From positions 1 through 47,194 of the forward strand of contig CAJUCB010000002.1 of the NCBI GenBank assembly GCA_910584805.1: DNA of 47,194 nt, read 5' to 3'. The notes beneath the pieces were generated by a model. That model had not been told where the DNA came from. It did no database searches and saw nothing but the letters and a program-made list of their open reading frames with translations. This DNA is from an uncultured Oscillospiraceae bacterium. Its GTDB lineage: Bacteria > Bacillota > Clostridia > Oscillospirales > Oscillospiraceae. The position numbers and the translations under genes are program-made. Shown piece by piece: positions 23,567-32,636 of the stretch. The stretch's first letter is position 1, and the number at the start of each line of letters is the position of its first letter.

Positions 23567-24246
23567 GACTTCGCCTTCTTTCTCAGGGATAGCTTAGGCT
23601 CCTCCCCCCGGAGCAGACGGGCCAGGTTCGCCCGGTGCTTCCAGTCAATGAGCCCCGCCGCCAGCAGAGCCGGGACGGCGATGGAGGGGGTGGGGTACAG
23701 GAGGGCGGAGCTCACGCCAAAAGACGTGGCCGCCAAAATGGAGCCCAGAGACACCCAGCGGGTGAGCAGCACCCCCAGGAAGAAGAGCCCCCAGGCGATC
23801 AGCGCCACCCGCCAGTCCACCAGCAGGGCCAGGGTGCCCCCGGCCAGGATGCCCTTGCCCCCCCGGAAATGCAGGGTACAGGGGAACACATGGCCCAGCA
23901 CACAGAATACCCCCGCCCAATATTTGATAAACAGGGGCGGCTTCTCTCCCATGGGCATGATCACGGTGAAAATACCCCAGGCAATCAGCACAGACAGCAC
24001 CATTTTCAGCATATCCGTGGCAATCACCATCAGGGTCAGCTTATTGCCCCCATAGGTCCGCTGGAAGTTGGTGAGGCCGCCGTTGCCGCTGCCGTGCTGG
24101 CGCACGTCGTCGTGAAGGAACAGCTTGGAAATCATCACCGCCCCGTTGCAGTTGCCCAGGAAGTAGGCAATCACCGCCGTGAGGGCCAGGGCAAACAGGG
24201 CGGTCTCCCGGCTCATGGCGTCGAAAAGCACGGAAATTCCTTCCAT
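23563..24246 (-). CDS. plsY: Glycerol-3-phosphate acyltransferase PlsY
   Basis: Membrane enzyme that acylates glycerol-3-phosphate with acyl-phosphate. The motif GSGNGGLTNFQRTYG (about residues 52-66), HVFPCTLHFRGGKGILAGG and about seven hydrophobic segments identify it. 227 residues, slightly long at the N-terminus. GGAGGG precedes the ATG, which lies 3 bases after the der stop. Confidence 0.95.
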   Translation of the reverse strand: MEGISVLFDAMSRETALFALALTAVIAYFLGNCNGAVMISKLFLHDDVRQHGSGNGGLTNFQRTYGGNKLTLMVIATDMLKMVLSVLIAWGIFTVIMPMGEKPPLFIKYWAGVFCVLGHVFPCTLHFRGGKGILAGGTLALLVDWRVALIAWGLFFLGVLLTRWVSLGSILAATSFGVSSALLYPTPSIAVPALLAAGLIDWKHRANLARLLRGEEPKLSLRKKAKS

Positions 24247-24249
24247 GGC

Positions 24250-25578
24250 TCAACCCTCCTTCTCGCCCTTTTGGCGGATGGTCAAGCGCAGGGGCGTGCC
24301 CTCCAAGCCAAAGGTGCTGCGGATTTGATTCTCCAAGTAACGCTGGTAGGAGAAGTGAAAGAGCTTGGCGTCGTTGCAGAAGAACACAAAGTGGGGGGGC
24401 TTGATCCCCGTCTGGGTCATGTAGTATATCTTCAGCCGCCGGCCCTTGTCGGTGGGGGGCTGGACCCGGGCGGTGGCATCCGCCAGGAGGCTGTTGAGCA
24501 TCCCGGTGGTGATGCGCATGGACGCCTGTTCGTTGACATATTGAATGAGCTGGAACAGCCTTGGCACCCGCTGCCCTGTAAGGGCGGAGATGAAGAGGAT
24601 GGGGGCGTAGGTCATATAGGCCAGGTCCCGGCGGATATCCTCCCGCATCCGGTCCATGGTCTTGTCGTCCTTCTCTATGGCGTCCCACTTGTTCACCACG
24701 ATGATACAGGCCTTCCCGGAGTCGTGGGCCATGCCGGCCACCTTGGTGTCCTGCTCGGTGACCCCCTCGTTGGCGTCGATGAGCACCAGGCACACGTCGC
24801 AGCGCTCAATGGCCATGGCCGCCCGGAGGACGGAGAACTTTTCGATCTGGTCGTTGACCTTGGCCTTTTTCCGCATCCCGGCGGTGTCGATGAAGCGGAA
24901 TTTCCCCACCTCGTTCTCAAAATAGCTGTCCACCGCGTCTCGGGTGGTCCCGGCCACCGGGGAGACAATCACCCGCTCCTCCCCCAAAATCCGGTTGATG
25001 AGGGAGGACTTGCCCACGTTGGGCTTGCCAATCACCGCCACCTTGATGACGTCTGGGTCCTCGTCCTCCTCGTCCTCCTCGGGAAAGTATGCAAAGCAGG
25101 CGTCCAGCAGGTCCCCGGTGCCGTGGCCGTGGACAGCTGAGACGGCCACGGGGTCCCCCAGCCCCAGGTTGTAAAACTCATAGATGTCCGGGTTGGTCAT
25201 GCCCACCTGGTCCATCTTATTCACCGCCAGCACAATGGGCCGGCGGGATTTCAGGAGCATATTGGCCACCTCATGGTCCGAGGCGGTGAGCCCGGTCTTG
25301 ACATCGCAGAGGAACACAATCACCGTGGCATTCTGAATGGCAATCTCCGCCTGCTTGCGCATGAAGGACAGGATTTCCGTGGTGGTCCCCGGCTCAATAC
25401 CGCCGGTATCCACCAGGCCGAAGGTCCGGCCCCGCCACTCGCAGGGGGCGTAGAGCCGGTCCCTGGTCACGCCGGGGGTGTCCTCCACAATGGAGAGCCG
25501 CCGTCCCACCAGCTTATTAAATAGCATGGATTTGCCCACATTGGGGCGGCCAACAATGGCCACGAGAGGTCTTGCCAT
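24250..25578 (-). CDS. der: GTPase Der (EngA), ribosome assembly
   Basis: Tandem-GTPase factor for 50S subunit maturation. The first G domain has GRPNVGKS (residues 9-16), DTPGVTRD and NKMD. The second has GKPNVGKS, DTAGMRKKAKV and NKWD, followed by a KH-like C-terminal domain. 442 residues. The ATG at 25578 (MARPLVAIVGRPN) has GGAGGTGAG; an upstream start adds an unrelated 21-residue tail and was rejected. Confidence 0.97.
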   Translation of the reverse strand: MARPLVAIVGRPNVGKSMLFNKLVGRRLSIVEDTPGVTRDRLYAPCEWRGRTFGLVDTGGIEPGTTTEILSFMRKQAEIAIQNATVIVFLCDVKTGLTASDHEVANMLLKSRRPIVLAVNKMDQVGMTNPDIYEFYNLGLGDPVAVSAVHGHGTGDLLDACFAYFPEEDEEDEDPDVIKVAVIGKPNVGKSSLINRILGEERVIVSPVAGTTRDAVDSYFENEVGKFRFIDTAGMRKKAKVNDQIEKFSVLRAAMAIERCDVCLVLIDANEGVTEQDTKVAGMAHDSGKACIIVVNKWDAIEKDDKTMDRMREDIRRDLAYMTYAPILFISALTGQRVPRLFQLIQYVNEQASMRITTGMLNSLLADATARVQPPTDKGRRLKIYYMTQTGIKPPHFVFFCNDAKLFHFSYQRYLENQIRSTFGLEGTPLRLTIRQKGEKEG

Positions 25579-25609
25579 AGTCTCACCTCCAAAATAAAAC
25601 GTGAAAAAT

Positions 25610-26917
25610 TTATAGCTTAAAAATCGCGTCGAAGAGTGCAAACCCGTCCTGGGGCACGCTGCGCACCGGGACCCCCAAAGCCTGGGAGACCTGTTCCAGG
25701 CTCACGTCGTCCAAAAACACCGTCTCCCCGTGGCGCAGCATGTTCTGGGCGATGAGCAGCTCCTCCCCCAGGGGCTTGCCTCGGAGCTGGGCAATCAGGT
25801 CCCCCCCGGTGATGAGGCCTGCCACGGTGATGGTCTCCCCGAAAAAGTGGTTGACGATGGGATAGAGCTGATACTGCAAATCAGTATGACAGCTTGCCCC
25901 GCCCCTGTCAATCATTTCCCGTAGAAAGGGGGCGGCCGCCACCCCGGTGGCCATAGAAAAAGGCCGGGGGTGGAGCTCCTCTGGGGCGGTGAGGCAGGCC
26001 CCCTTCCACTCCGTCTCCAAAAGGCGGAGCATCCCCACGCCGTTTTCCAGCTGGGTGTAGTCCTCAAAATATGCATCCTCTGGCAGGGGCAGCCCGGCCT
26101 GAAGGTAAAACTCATCGGAACACCAGAAAATGCGGCTGCCGTGGGTGTCCAGACAGTGCTGGGCGAAGGACTCCACCTGCGCCACCAGTTGGGCAGCCTC
26201 CGCCTGGGTATAGGGCCGCAGGGGGTGCAGGCCCGCCCGGTGGCGGGTGAGGCCCACAGGGACCACGGACACGCTCTTCACCTGGGGGTACAGCGCCGCC
26301 AAGTCCTCCATGCTCTTTTGGAGCACCGGGCCGTCGTTGATGCCGGGGCAGGCCACGATCTGGCAGTTCATCACGATCCCCGCCTGGGCAAAGTCCCCCA
26401 TGATCTCCATGCACTCCCCCGCCCGCTGGTTGCCCAGCATCAGGCGGCGGACCGCCGGGTCCGTGGCGTGGACGGAGATGTTGATGGGGGAGATATGCAG
26501 CCCACAAATCCGCTGCCGCTCCCGGCGGCTGAGGTTGGTCATGGTGATATAGTTCCCCATGAGGAAGGAAAGCCGGGCGTCGTCGTCCTTGAAGTACAAG
26601 GTCTCCCGCATCCCCGGGGGCATCTGGTCCACAAAACAGAAGATGCACCGGTTGGCGCAGCCCCGGGGGCGGTCCATCAGGTAGGTCTCAAACTCTAGGC
26701 CCAAATCCTCCCCCACGTCCTTGTGCAGGCGGAGGGTCCGGGCCTTGTCCCCGGCCTGAAGCTCTAGCTTCAGCTTGGGGTCGTAGCCGTAAAACTTATA
26801 GTCCAGTACATCCCGGATGGGATGGCCGTTGATGGACAATAGGGTCTCCCCCACCTGCACCCCTGCCCGCTGGGCGGGACTGCCGGGGCTCACCCTTTGA
26901 ATCACTGTTTTCGCCAT
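25610..26917 (-). CDS. DUF512 family radical-SAM-like protein with N-terminal PDZ
   Basis: 435-residue protein of the DUF512 family. An N-terminal PDZ-like segment (VSPGSPAQRAGVQVGETLLSINGHPI) is followed by a cluster-binding CANRCIFC (CX3CX2C) near residue 85 and a radical-SAM-like barrel. The C-terminal DUF512 part contains ITVAGLITGGDLI and DVSLEQVSQALGVPV. Activity unknown. Position directly before der, with plsY and gpsA following, is a gene order seen widely in Clostridia. The ATG at 26917 is chosen because GGGGG precedes it and the PDZ starts there; upstream the frame runs through the rpmF terminator. Confidence 0.88.
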   Translation of the reverse strand: MAKTVIQRVSPGSPAQRAGVQVGETLLSINGHPIRDVLDYKFYGYDPKLKLELQAGDKARTLRLHKDVGEDLGLEFETYLMDRPRGCANRCIFCFVDQMPPGMRETLYFKDDDARLSFLMGNYITMTNLSRRERQRICGLHISPINISVHATDPAVRRLMLGNQRAGECMEIMGDFAQAGIVMNCQIVACPGINDGPVLQKSMEDLAALYPQVKSVSVVPVGLTRHRAGLHPLRPYTQAEAAQLVAQVESFAQHCLDTHGSRIFWCSDEFYLQAGLPLPEDAYFEDYTQLENGVGMLRLLETEWKGACLTAPEELHPRPFSMATGVAAAPFLREMIDRGGASCHTDLQYQLYPIVNHFFGETITVAGLITGGDLIAQLRGKPLGEELLIAQNMLRHGETVFLDDVSLEQVSQALGVPVRSVPQDGFALFDAIFKL

Positions 26918-26938
26918 GCCGCCGCCCCCTTTTCCGCC

Positions 26939-26974
26939 AAAAAAAGAAAGAGGGGGGACCCCCTCCTCTTTTTT
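26939..26974 (-). terminator. Terminator of the yceD-rpmF unit
   Basis: On the minus strand AAAGAGG-AGGGGG, TC, CCCCCTCTTT is followed by a T-rich run. It lies between rpmF and the DUF512 gene, about 20 bases before the latter's start, so DUF512-der expression may rely on read-through. Confidence 0.75.
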
Positions 26975-26987
26975 CCTATTTGGACAA

Positions 26988-27170
26988 TTAGTTCTCCTGC
27001 ACCTGACCAAACACCTTACCGTCGTAAGTCATGCAGGCCGTGCACAGCCGGTGGGGCAGACGATATGCGCCGCACTTGGGGCAGGTGGTAACTGCGGGAG
27101 CCGCCAGCTTCCAGTTGGCACGCCGCTTGTCCCGTCTCTGCTTGGAGACTTTGCTCTTAGGAACCGCCAT
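26988..27170 (-). CDS. rpmF: 50S ribosomal protein L32
   Basis: 60 residues. MAVPKSKVSKQRRDKRRANW is the invariant L32 start, then TTCPKCGAYRLPHRLCTACMTYDG supplies the four zinc-binding cysteines. AGGAGGTG precedes the ATG at 27170. Second gene after yceD, as in most bacteria. Confidence 0.98.
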   Translation of the reverse strand: MAVPKSKVSKQRRDKRRANWKLAAPAVTTCPKCGAYRLPHRLCTACMTYDGKVFGQVQEN

Positions 27171-27217
27171 TTCGAGACACCTCCTTGGTGACGCCCTTGC
27201 GGGCATAGTGTTGGGTA

Positions 27218-27727
27218 CTACTCAGCGTTATCATCATGAGCAAGCAGCTTCTGGAGCGCGGCCCACCTGGGATCGGGCTGCTTCTTGCACCGGCAGGGCT
27301 CCTGATTGAGATTCACGCCGCAGCCGGGGCAAAGCCCCTTGCAGTCATCTGAGCATAAATGTTTCGTATCCATGTCGAGGACAAAAGCGGTGTAGGCCAG
27401 CTCGCCTACGTCCACCTGGCCGTCCTCCAACAGGACAAGCTCGTCCTCCTCTTCCCCCTCCAAGGTCTCGGCCAAGAGGTAGGACAAGGGGACGGTCTTT
27501 TCCCGGCTGAACTGGCCCATGCAGCGGTCGCAGGTATAGTCCAGCAGGGAGGTCGCCTGACCCTCCAGAACCAGCAATCCGGCGGTGTTCTTCACCTGCC
27601 CCGCCACCTGGACGGGCCGGGAGATGGGCTGCTCCCCAAAAAAATCCTCCTTGGACAGGTCCAGGGAGAAGGAGAAGGGGACACTGGCGCCTGGTTCATG
27701 AATGATCGCTCGAAGGTTCAGTCGCAT
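27218..27727 (-). CDS. yceD: YceD/DUF177 family protein
   Basis: 169-residue protein associated with large-subunit rRNA accumulation and always found before rpmF. It shows the C-X2-C plus C..C zinc-like pattern YTCDRCMGQFSREKTVPLSYLL and CSDDCKGLCPGCGVNLN. The ATG at 27727 (MRLNLRAII) has GAGGAG upstream; a longer frame begins before the promoter and is not real. Confidence 0.93.
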   Translation of the reverse strand: MRLNLRAIIHEPGASVPFSFSLDLSKEDFFGEQPISRPVQVAGQVKNTAGLLVLEGQATSLLDYTCDRCMGQFSREKTVPLSYLLAETLEGEEEDELVLLEDGQVDVGELAYTAFVLDMDTKHLCSDDCKGLCPGCGVNLNQEPCRCKKQPDPRWAALQKLLAHDDNAE

Positions 27728-27755
27728 AACATACTCCTCACATGGTACGGGGGTC

Positions 27756-27784
27756 ATTGTAGCAAAAAAAGTCCCGCTTGTCAA
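27756..27784 (-). promoter_or_regulatory. yceD-rpmF promoter
   Basis: TTGACA (27784-27779), 17 bases, TACAAT (27761-27756). Confidence 0.85.
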
Positions 27785-27904
27785 ACACTTTCTTCCTATT
27801 TTATAAGAGTTGTGCTAAAATATCCCCAAAGCCCCCGGCGCAGTGCGCCGCAACTGTGAAATATGATACCTGGCACGAAACCATTGTTTGAAAGGAGCTC
27901 CACC

Positions 27905-28882
27905 ATGCGGGAGTTTACCATCGCCCCAAACGACGCCGGCCAGCGGCTGGACCGCTGGCTCTCCAAGACCCTCCCCCTCCTCCCCGCCGCCCTGGCCCAG
28001 AAGTACATCCGCCTAGGCCGGGTGAAGGTAAACGGGAAGAAATCCAAGCGGGATGTCCGCCTGGTCCGGGGGGACCTGCTCCAGCTCTACATCAACGACG
28101 AGTTTTTTGACCGCCCCACCCCGGAGAACGCCTTCCTCTCCGTCTATAAGCCCCAGCTCAACATCCTCTATGAGGACGAGAACCTCTTGCTGGTGGACAA
28201 GCGCCCGGGGATGGTGGTCCACCCCGACGAGCAGGAGCGGGTGAACACCTTACTCACCCACATCCACGCCTACCTCTACCAGAAAAAGGAGTGGTCCCCC
28301 TACCAGGAGGGCTCCTTCGCCCCCGCCCTGTGCAACCGCATCGACCGCAACACCGGCGGCATCGTCATCGCCGCCAAGAACGCCGAGGCCCTGCGGATTA
28401 TGAACCAGAAAATCCGGGACCGGGAGGTGGAGAAATCCTATCTCTGCATCATCCTAGGCACCATGGACCCACCCCAAGGGAAGCTGGCGGGCTTCCTCTT
28501 AAAGGACGAGGTGAAAAAGCAGGTCTCCGTCCACAAGCGGCCCATTGAGGGGGGCCGCACCGCCGTGACCCTCTACCGCACCCTGGCCAAGGCCAAGGGC
28601 CTCTCCCTGATGGAATGCCGCCTGGTCACCGGGCGCACCCACCAAATCCGCGCTCAGTTTGCCGCAGCAGGGCATCCCCTGCTGGGGGACGGCAAGTACG
28701 GCCGGGAACGGGAGAACCGCCAGCGGGGGCGCACCTCCGGCCAGGCCCTGTACGCCTACAAGCTCTCCTTCCCCTTCCCCACTGAGGCAGGCATCCTAGA
28801 GCCCTTGCGGGGGCGGGAGTGGGTGGTCCCGGCGGTGGATTTCGTGGCGGAATACTTCCCGGAATGCTCCATTCATGTATAA
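27905..28882 (+). CDS. RluA-family 23S rRNA pseudouridine synthase
   Basis: 325 residues. An N-terminal S4-like RNA-binding segment (residues 8-65: AGQRLDRWLSKTLPLL, KYIRLGRVKVNGKKSKRD) precedes the synthase domain. Its catalytic Asp is in NRIDRNTGG (D147). LVTGRTHQIRAQFAAAGHPLLGDGKYG is the second family motif. RluC/RluD-type substrate (large-subunit rRNA) is likely; the exact uridine is not predictable. AAAGGAG precedes the ATG at 27905, which is preferred to the one 14 codons upstream. Confidence 0.94.
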   Translation: MREFTIAPNDAGQRLDRWLSKTLPLLPAALAQKYIRLGRVKVNGKKSKRDVRLVRGDLLQLYINDEFFDRPTPENAFLSVYKPQLNILYEDENLLLVDKRPGMVVHPDEQERVNTLLTHIHAYLYQKKEWSPYQEGSFAPALCNRIDRNTGGIVIAAKNAEALRIMNQKIRDREVEKSYLCIILGTMDPPQGKLAGFLLKDEVKKQVSVHKRPIEGGRTAVTLYRTLAKAKGLSLMECRLVTGRTHQIRAQFAAAGHPLLGDGKYGRERENRQRGRTSGQALYAYKLSFPFPTEAGILEPLRGREWVVPAVDFVAEYFPECSIHV

Positions 28883-28929
28883 TTTCCCCCCATTTCACCC
28901 CCTTTTTTGAAAAAATATCCAAGTAACGC

Positions 28930-28958
28930 TTGCATTCTCTCTACAATTCTGGTATATA
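28930..28958 (+). promoter_or_regulatory. Promoter of the TraX-like gene
   Basis: TTGCAT (28930-28935), 17 bases, TATATA (28953-28958) with TGG before it. It rules out the earlier in-frame start at 28907. Confidence 0.7.
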
Positions 28959-28990
28959 AATTGAGTAAATTACCAGAAGGGACCCTATAT

Positions 28991-29770
28991 ATGCCGATTC
29001 GACCCATCCACATCCCATCCTTCCGCATCCCACAATTGAATGCCTTTGAGATTAAATTCTTCATGGCCCTGCTCATGGTCCTGGACCACTTGGACCATAT
29101 CCCTGGGCTGCTCTCCACCACCCAGGCCGGGGTCTTTCACGTAATCACCCGCTGTGTCGCCGTCTGGTTCGCCTATGCCGCCGTGGAGGGCTTTTGGCAC
29201 ACCCGCAACAGCCTGCTTTACAACCTGCGCCTGCTCCTCTGGGCTCTGGGCATGGCCCTGGGGAACCTGCTGTACAACCACATGGCAGCGGAAAAAGGGC
29301 TGTCCATTCACAACAACATCTTCCTCACCCTGGCGGTGGGGGTGCTGGCCCTGAACATCCTGTCTGGGGAACACGGCGGGAAGCCCACCACTGGCGGGAA
29401 GCTGCTGCGGATTGTCATGGTAACAGCCCTGGTGGCCCTGGGCTTCATCTTCACCGAGGGCGGCATCGTCTTATTGCCCTTCATGCTCATCACCTACACC
29501 TTCCGCAGCCGCCACAGCACCCGCAACCTCCTCTACTTGGCCCTGTCCATCTTCCTCTTCGCCATCTCCTATCAGCCCTACCCCACCGCGCGAGAGACCT
29601 TACAGATGCTGGCCTTCAACTCCGACTTCCTCTTCCTCACCGTGCTGCCCTTCCTGTCCCTCTACAATGGGAAGCGGGGGCCGAAAACCACCTTTACCAA
29701 ATACTTCTTCTATCTCTTCTACCCCCTGCACCTGTGGATTATTGGGGCCATCGCACTGATGATGGCATAA
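28991..29770 (+). CDS. TraX family membrane protein
   Basis: 259 residues with eight or so hydrophobic helices. The order LNAFEIKFFMALLMVLDHLDHIP, VITRCVAVWFAYAAVEGFWHTRN, LLWALGMALGNLLYNH and the C-terminal KYFFYLFYPLHLWIIGAIA match the TraX family, related to membrane acyltransferases. In conjugative plasmids TraX acetylates pilin, but chromosomal Firmicutes members stand alone and their substrate is unknown. AGAAGGGA precedes the ATG at 28991. Confidence 0.88.
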   Translation: MPIRPIHIPSFRIPQLNAFEIKFFMALLMVLDHLDHIPGLLSTTQAGVFHVITRCVAVWFAYAAVEGFWHTRNSLLYNLRLLLWALGMALGNLLYNHMAAEKGLSIHNNIFLTLAVGVLALNILSGEHGGKPTTGGKLLRIVMVTALVALGFIFTEGGIVLLPFMLITYTFRSRHSTRNLLYLALSIFLFAISYQPYPTARETLQMLAFNSDFLFLTVLPFLSLYNGKRGPKTTFTKYFFYLFYPLHLWIIGAIALMMA

Positions 29771-29802
29771 AGGCTTTTCCCTTTACAGCTCCTTGCACAG
29801 AC

Positions 29803-29840
29803 ACCGGCGCGGCCTGAACATGGGCCGCGCCGGTTTGTTT
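29803..29840 (+). terminator. Terminator after the TraX-like gene
   Basis: ACCGGCGCGGCC (29803-29814), loop, GGCCGCGCCGGT (29823-29834), then TTTGTTTG. It separates this gene from the convergent pot operon. Confidence 0.75.
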
Positions 29841-29843
29841 GTG

Positions 29844-31775
29844 TCAGTTGATTTTCACCTGTTCCCACAGGGTATTCATATAGTTCAACATCTCGTCTGG
29901 GAGGTTGCGGTAAGCGTAGCGGTTGTACAGCTCTGCAAAGCCCTGGATCTCCGGGTAGAGGATGTCCATGACCTCCTCCCCCATCTCCTCCTGGTAGTCC
30001 TCGTTCTCATAGACCAGGCGGTTGGGGCAGGCGTAGTAGAGGTATTCCGCGTTGGCCACGGCGGGCTCCTCACTGAGCATGTAGTTGATAAAGATTTCCG
30101 CCAGCTCCTGGTCCTGGCAGCAGGCAGGCACACACATGGCATCGAAGAAGTAGTTGGTGGTTTCTGGGTAGTAGAACTGCAAATCCACCGTAGGGGCTTG
30201 GGCGTCCACCATGGTAAAGTAGTCCCCGGCGTAGTAGGCCCCAACATCCGCCTCCCCGGCCTCTAGGGCGTTGAAAATCTCGTCCATGACGTAGGCCTTT
30301 ACCAGGGGGCGCTGGTCCACCAGGGCTTGGAAGGCCTGGTCCCACTGGGCCTTGTCCTCTGTATTCACGTCAATCCCCAGGCGGTACATGGCGGTGCCGA
30401 AGGCGTCCCGGGCGTTGTTAAATTGGAGGATCGACCGGGTGTACTTCTCGTTCCACAGCAAATCCCAGCCCTGGGCGTCTGCCGGGTCCACCGCATTGGC
30501 GTTGTAAATGACCCCCACCACGCCGTAGGTATAGGGCACGGTATAGGCCTCTTCTGGGTCGTAGTACAGCCCCCGGAAGTCCTCCCCGATATATTGATAG
30601 TTGGGGATGTTGTCAAAGTTCAGGGGCCGGAGCATCCCCTCCTCTTGGAGGCGGGCAATCATATAGTCCGAGGGGATGATGACATCGTAGCTCACCGCCC
30701 CGCTTTTCAGCTTGGCGTAGAGGTCCTCGTTGCTGGCGTAGGTGGAATAGTTCACCTTCACCTTCTCCCCATAGGTCTCCTCATACCATGTCTCAAAGGC
30801 GGTGATGGTATTCAGGGACCCGTCCGAGCCGTCGGAGATATATTCCCCCCAGTTGTACACGTTGAGGGTTCGGACGTTCTGCTCCCCAGCGATGGAGGTG
30901 ACCACAATCAGCGCCAGGGCCACCGCCACCACGCCTCCGGCCAGGAGCTTGCCCCCCCGGCCGCTGCGGCGGCGGCGCTTGGGGGCCCCCTCCTCGTCGC
31001 TGTCGTCCATCAGGTTGTTGACCACCAGCAGGGCCAGAATGGCAAAGAATATCAGGGTGGCCAGGGCGTACATCTTCGGCGTGACCGTCTTTTTGGTCAT
31101 GCTATAGATGCGGATGGGCAGGGTTTCAAAGCCGTTGCCGGCGGTGAAGTAGCTGATGACGAAGTCGTCCAGAGAGAGGGTGAAGGCCATAATCATGCCG
31201 GTGAGCACCCCGGGCATGATTTCTGGCAGCTCCACCTTGAAGAAGGCCCGCACCGGGGTACAGCCCAGGTCCATGGCCGCCTCGGAGAGGGCGGGGTCCA
31301 ACTGGCGCAGCTTGGGCAGCACCTGTAGGATCACATAGGGCAGGCAGAAGGTGATGTGGGCAATGAGCATGGTCCAAAAGCTCAGGCTGGTGCCCAGGCC
31401 CATGAGCCGCCCCACAAAGACGAACATCAGCATCAGGGAAATCCCGGTGATGATATCCGGGTTCACCATAGGAATATTGGTGGCGGTGCGCAGGGCGTAT
31501 TTCAAATAGCGGTTGCGCAGCTTGTTGATGCCCACGGCGGCGGCAGTACCCATGATGGTGGACAGCAGGGAGGCCGCCAGGGCCAGCACCAAGGTGTTCT
31601 TCAGGGCCCCCAGGGTGTTGGCGTCCCGGAAGAGCTCCTTGTACCAGTGCAGGGAGAAGCCGGAGAACACCGACAGGCTGTTGCCGCTGTTGAAGGAAAA
31701 CACCAACAAAATCACAATGGGCGCGAAGAGGAAGAGCAGAATCAGCGCCGTATAAATTTTTGCAGAAAGCCGCAT
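29844..31775 (-). CDS. potCD: Polyamine ABC permease fused to substrate-binding protein (PotC-PotD)
   Basis: 643 residues. Residues 1-265 are a PotC-like permease (six helices; EAA loop EAAMDLGCTPVRAFFKVELPEIMPGV; LSLDDFVISYFTAG). A basic linker (KRRRRSGRGGK) and a single helix (LLAGGVVAVALALIVVTSIAG) follow. Residues about 300-643 are a PotD-like spermidine/putrescine binding domain starting LNVYNWGEYISDG. The helix acts as a tether, holding the receptor outside next to the pore. Fused receptor-permeases are known in Firmicutes. The ATG follows the PotB stop without a gap. Confidence 0.95.
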   Translation of the reverse strand: MRLSAKIYTALILLFLFAPIVILLVFSFNSGNSLSVFSGFSLHWYKELFRDANTLGALKNTLVLALAASLLSTIMGTAAAVGINKLRNRYLKYALRTATNIPMVNPDIITGISLMLMFVFVGRLMGLGTSLSFWTMLIAHITFCLPYVILQVLPKLRQLDPALSEAAMDLGCTPVRAFFKVELPEIMPGVLTGMIMAFTLSLDDFVISYFTAGNGFETLPIRIYSMTKKTVTPKMYALATLIFFAILALLVVNNLMDDSDEEGAPKRRRRSGRGGKLLAGGVVAVALALIVVTSIAGEQNVRTLNVYNWGEYISDGSDGSLNTITAFETWYEETYGEKVKVNYSTYASNEDLYAKLKSGAVSYDVIIPSDYMIARLQEEGMLRPLNFDNIPNYQYIGEDFRGLYYDPEEAYTVPYTYGVVGVIYNANAVDPADAQGWDLLWNEKYTRSILQFNNARDAFGTAMYRLGIDVNTEDKAQWDQAFQALVDQRPLVKAYVMDEIFNALEAGEADVGAYYAGDYFTMVDAQAPTVDLQFYYPETTNYFFDAMCVPACCQDQELAEIFINYMLSEEPAVANAEYLYYACPNRLVYENEDYQEEMGEEVMDILYPEIQGFAELYNRYAYRNLPDEMLNYMNTLWEQVKIN

Positions 31776-32636
31776 TTAGATCCCGCCTCCTTCCGTGCGC
31801 CGGGCCGCCAGGTAGTTCAGCAAGGCCATGCAGGCCAGCAGCACCACCATGAGTACAAAGGCGATGGCCGCGGCAAAGTGGAGATTATTGGCCACGTACT
31901 GCCCCTCGATGGCGTCACCGATGAGGAAGAACTTGCCGTCCCCCAGCTTTTGGGAGATATAAAAGGTACTGATGGAGGGGATGAGCACCATGTTCACCCC
32001 GGAGATTACCCCCGGCAGGCTCAGGGGCCACACCACCCGGCGCAGCACCCCGAAGCTGCTGCACCCCAGGTCCCGGGCGGCCTCCAAGAGCTTCCCGTCC
32101 ATCTTTGCCATGATGGAGTAGAGGGGCAGGATCATGTAGGGGAAGTAATCGTAGACCATGCCAATGACCACCGCCGCCTCGGTGCCGATGATGTGGATAC
32201 GCCCCAGGTGCAGGGCCGCCAGGAAGTTGTTCAGAATGCCGGTGTCCTGTAAAATCGTCATCCAGGCGTAGGTGCGGATGAGGAAGTTCATCCACATGGG
32301 GATCATAATGACCGTCATGAAGGTCTTTTGCACCTTGGGCTTGGCCCGGGCCATGATATAGGCGATGGGATAGCCCAGCACCAGGCAGATGGCCGTGGAA
32401 ATCAACGCCAGCTTCAGGGAGCGCCAGAAGATGAGCAAGTAGGTGTGGACCTCCCCGCCATCGGCGGTGGAGAAGAAAAAGCGCTGAATGTGCGCCAAGG
32501 TGAAGGCGAAATTGTCGTCTGTAAAGGCGTAATAGGCCACGAACAGCAGGGGCACCAGGATGAAGAGCAGGGCCCAGGCGGAGTATGGGCCCAGGGCCAG
32601 GACCTGCCGCCGGGCAGGACGGGCTACAGTTTTCAT
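31776..32636 (-). CDS. potB: Spermidine/putrescine ABC permease PotB
   Basis: 286 residues, six helices (ALGPYSAWALLFILVPLLFVAYYAF at the N-terminus). The periplasmic loop is short and the EAA-type loop reads LEAARDLGCSSFGVLRRVVWPLSLPGV. Partner of PotC. The start overlaps the PotA stop by four bases (ATGA). Confidence 0.95.
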   Translation of the reverse strand: MKTVARPARRQVLALGPYSAWALLFILVPLLFVAYYAFTDDNFAFTLAHIQRFFFSTADGGEVHTYLLIFWRSLKLALISTAICLVLGYPIAYIMARAKPKVQKTFMTVIMIPMWMNFLIRTYAWMTILQDTGILNNFLAALHLGRIHIIGTEAAVVIGMVYDYFPYMILPLYSIMAKMDGKLLEAARDLGCSSFGVLRRVVWPLSLPGVISGVNMVLIPSISTFYISQKLGDGKFFLIGDAIEGQYVANNLHFAAAIAFVLMVVLLACMALLNYLAARRTEGGGI

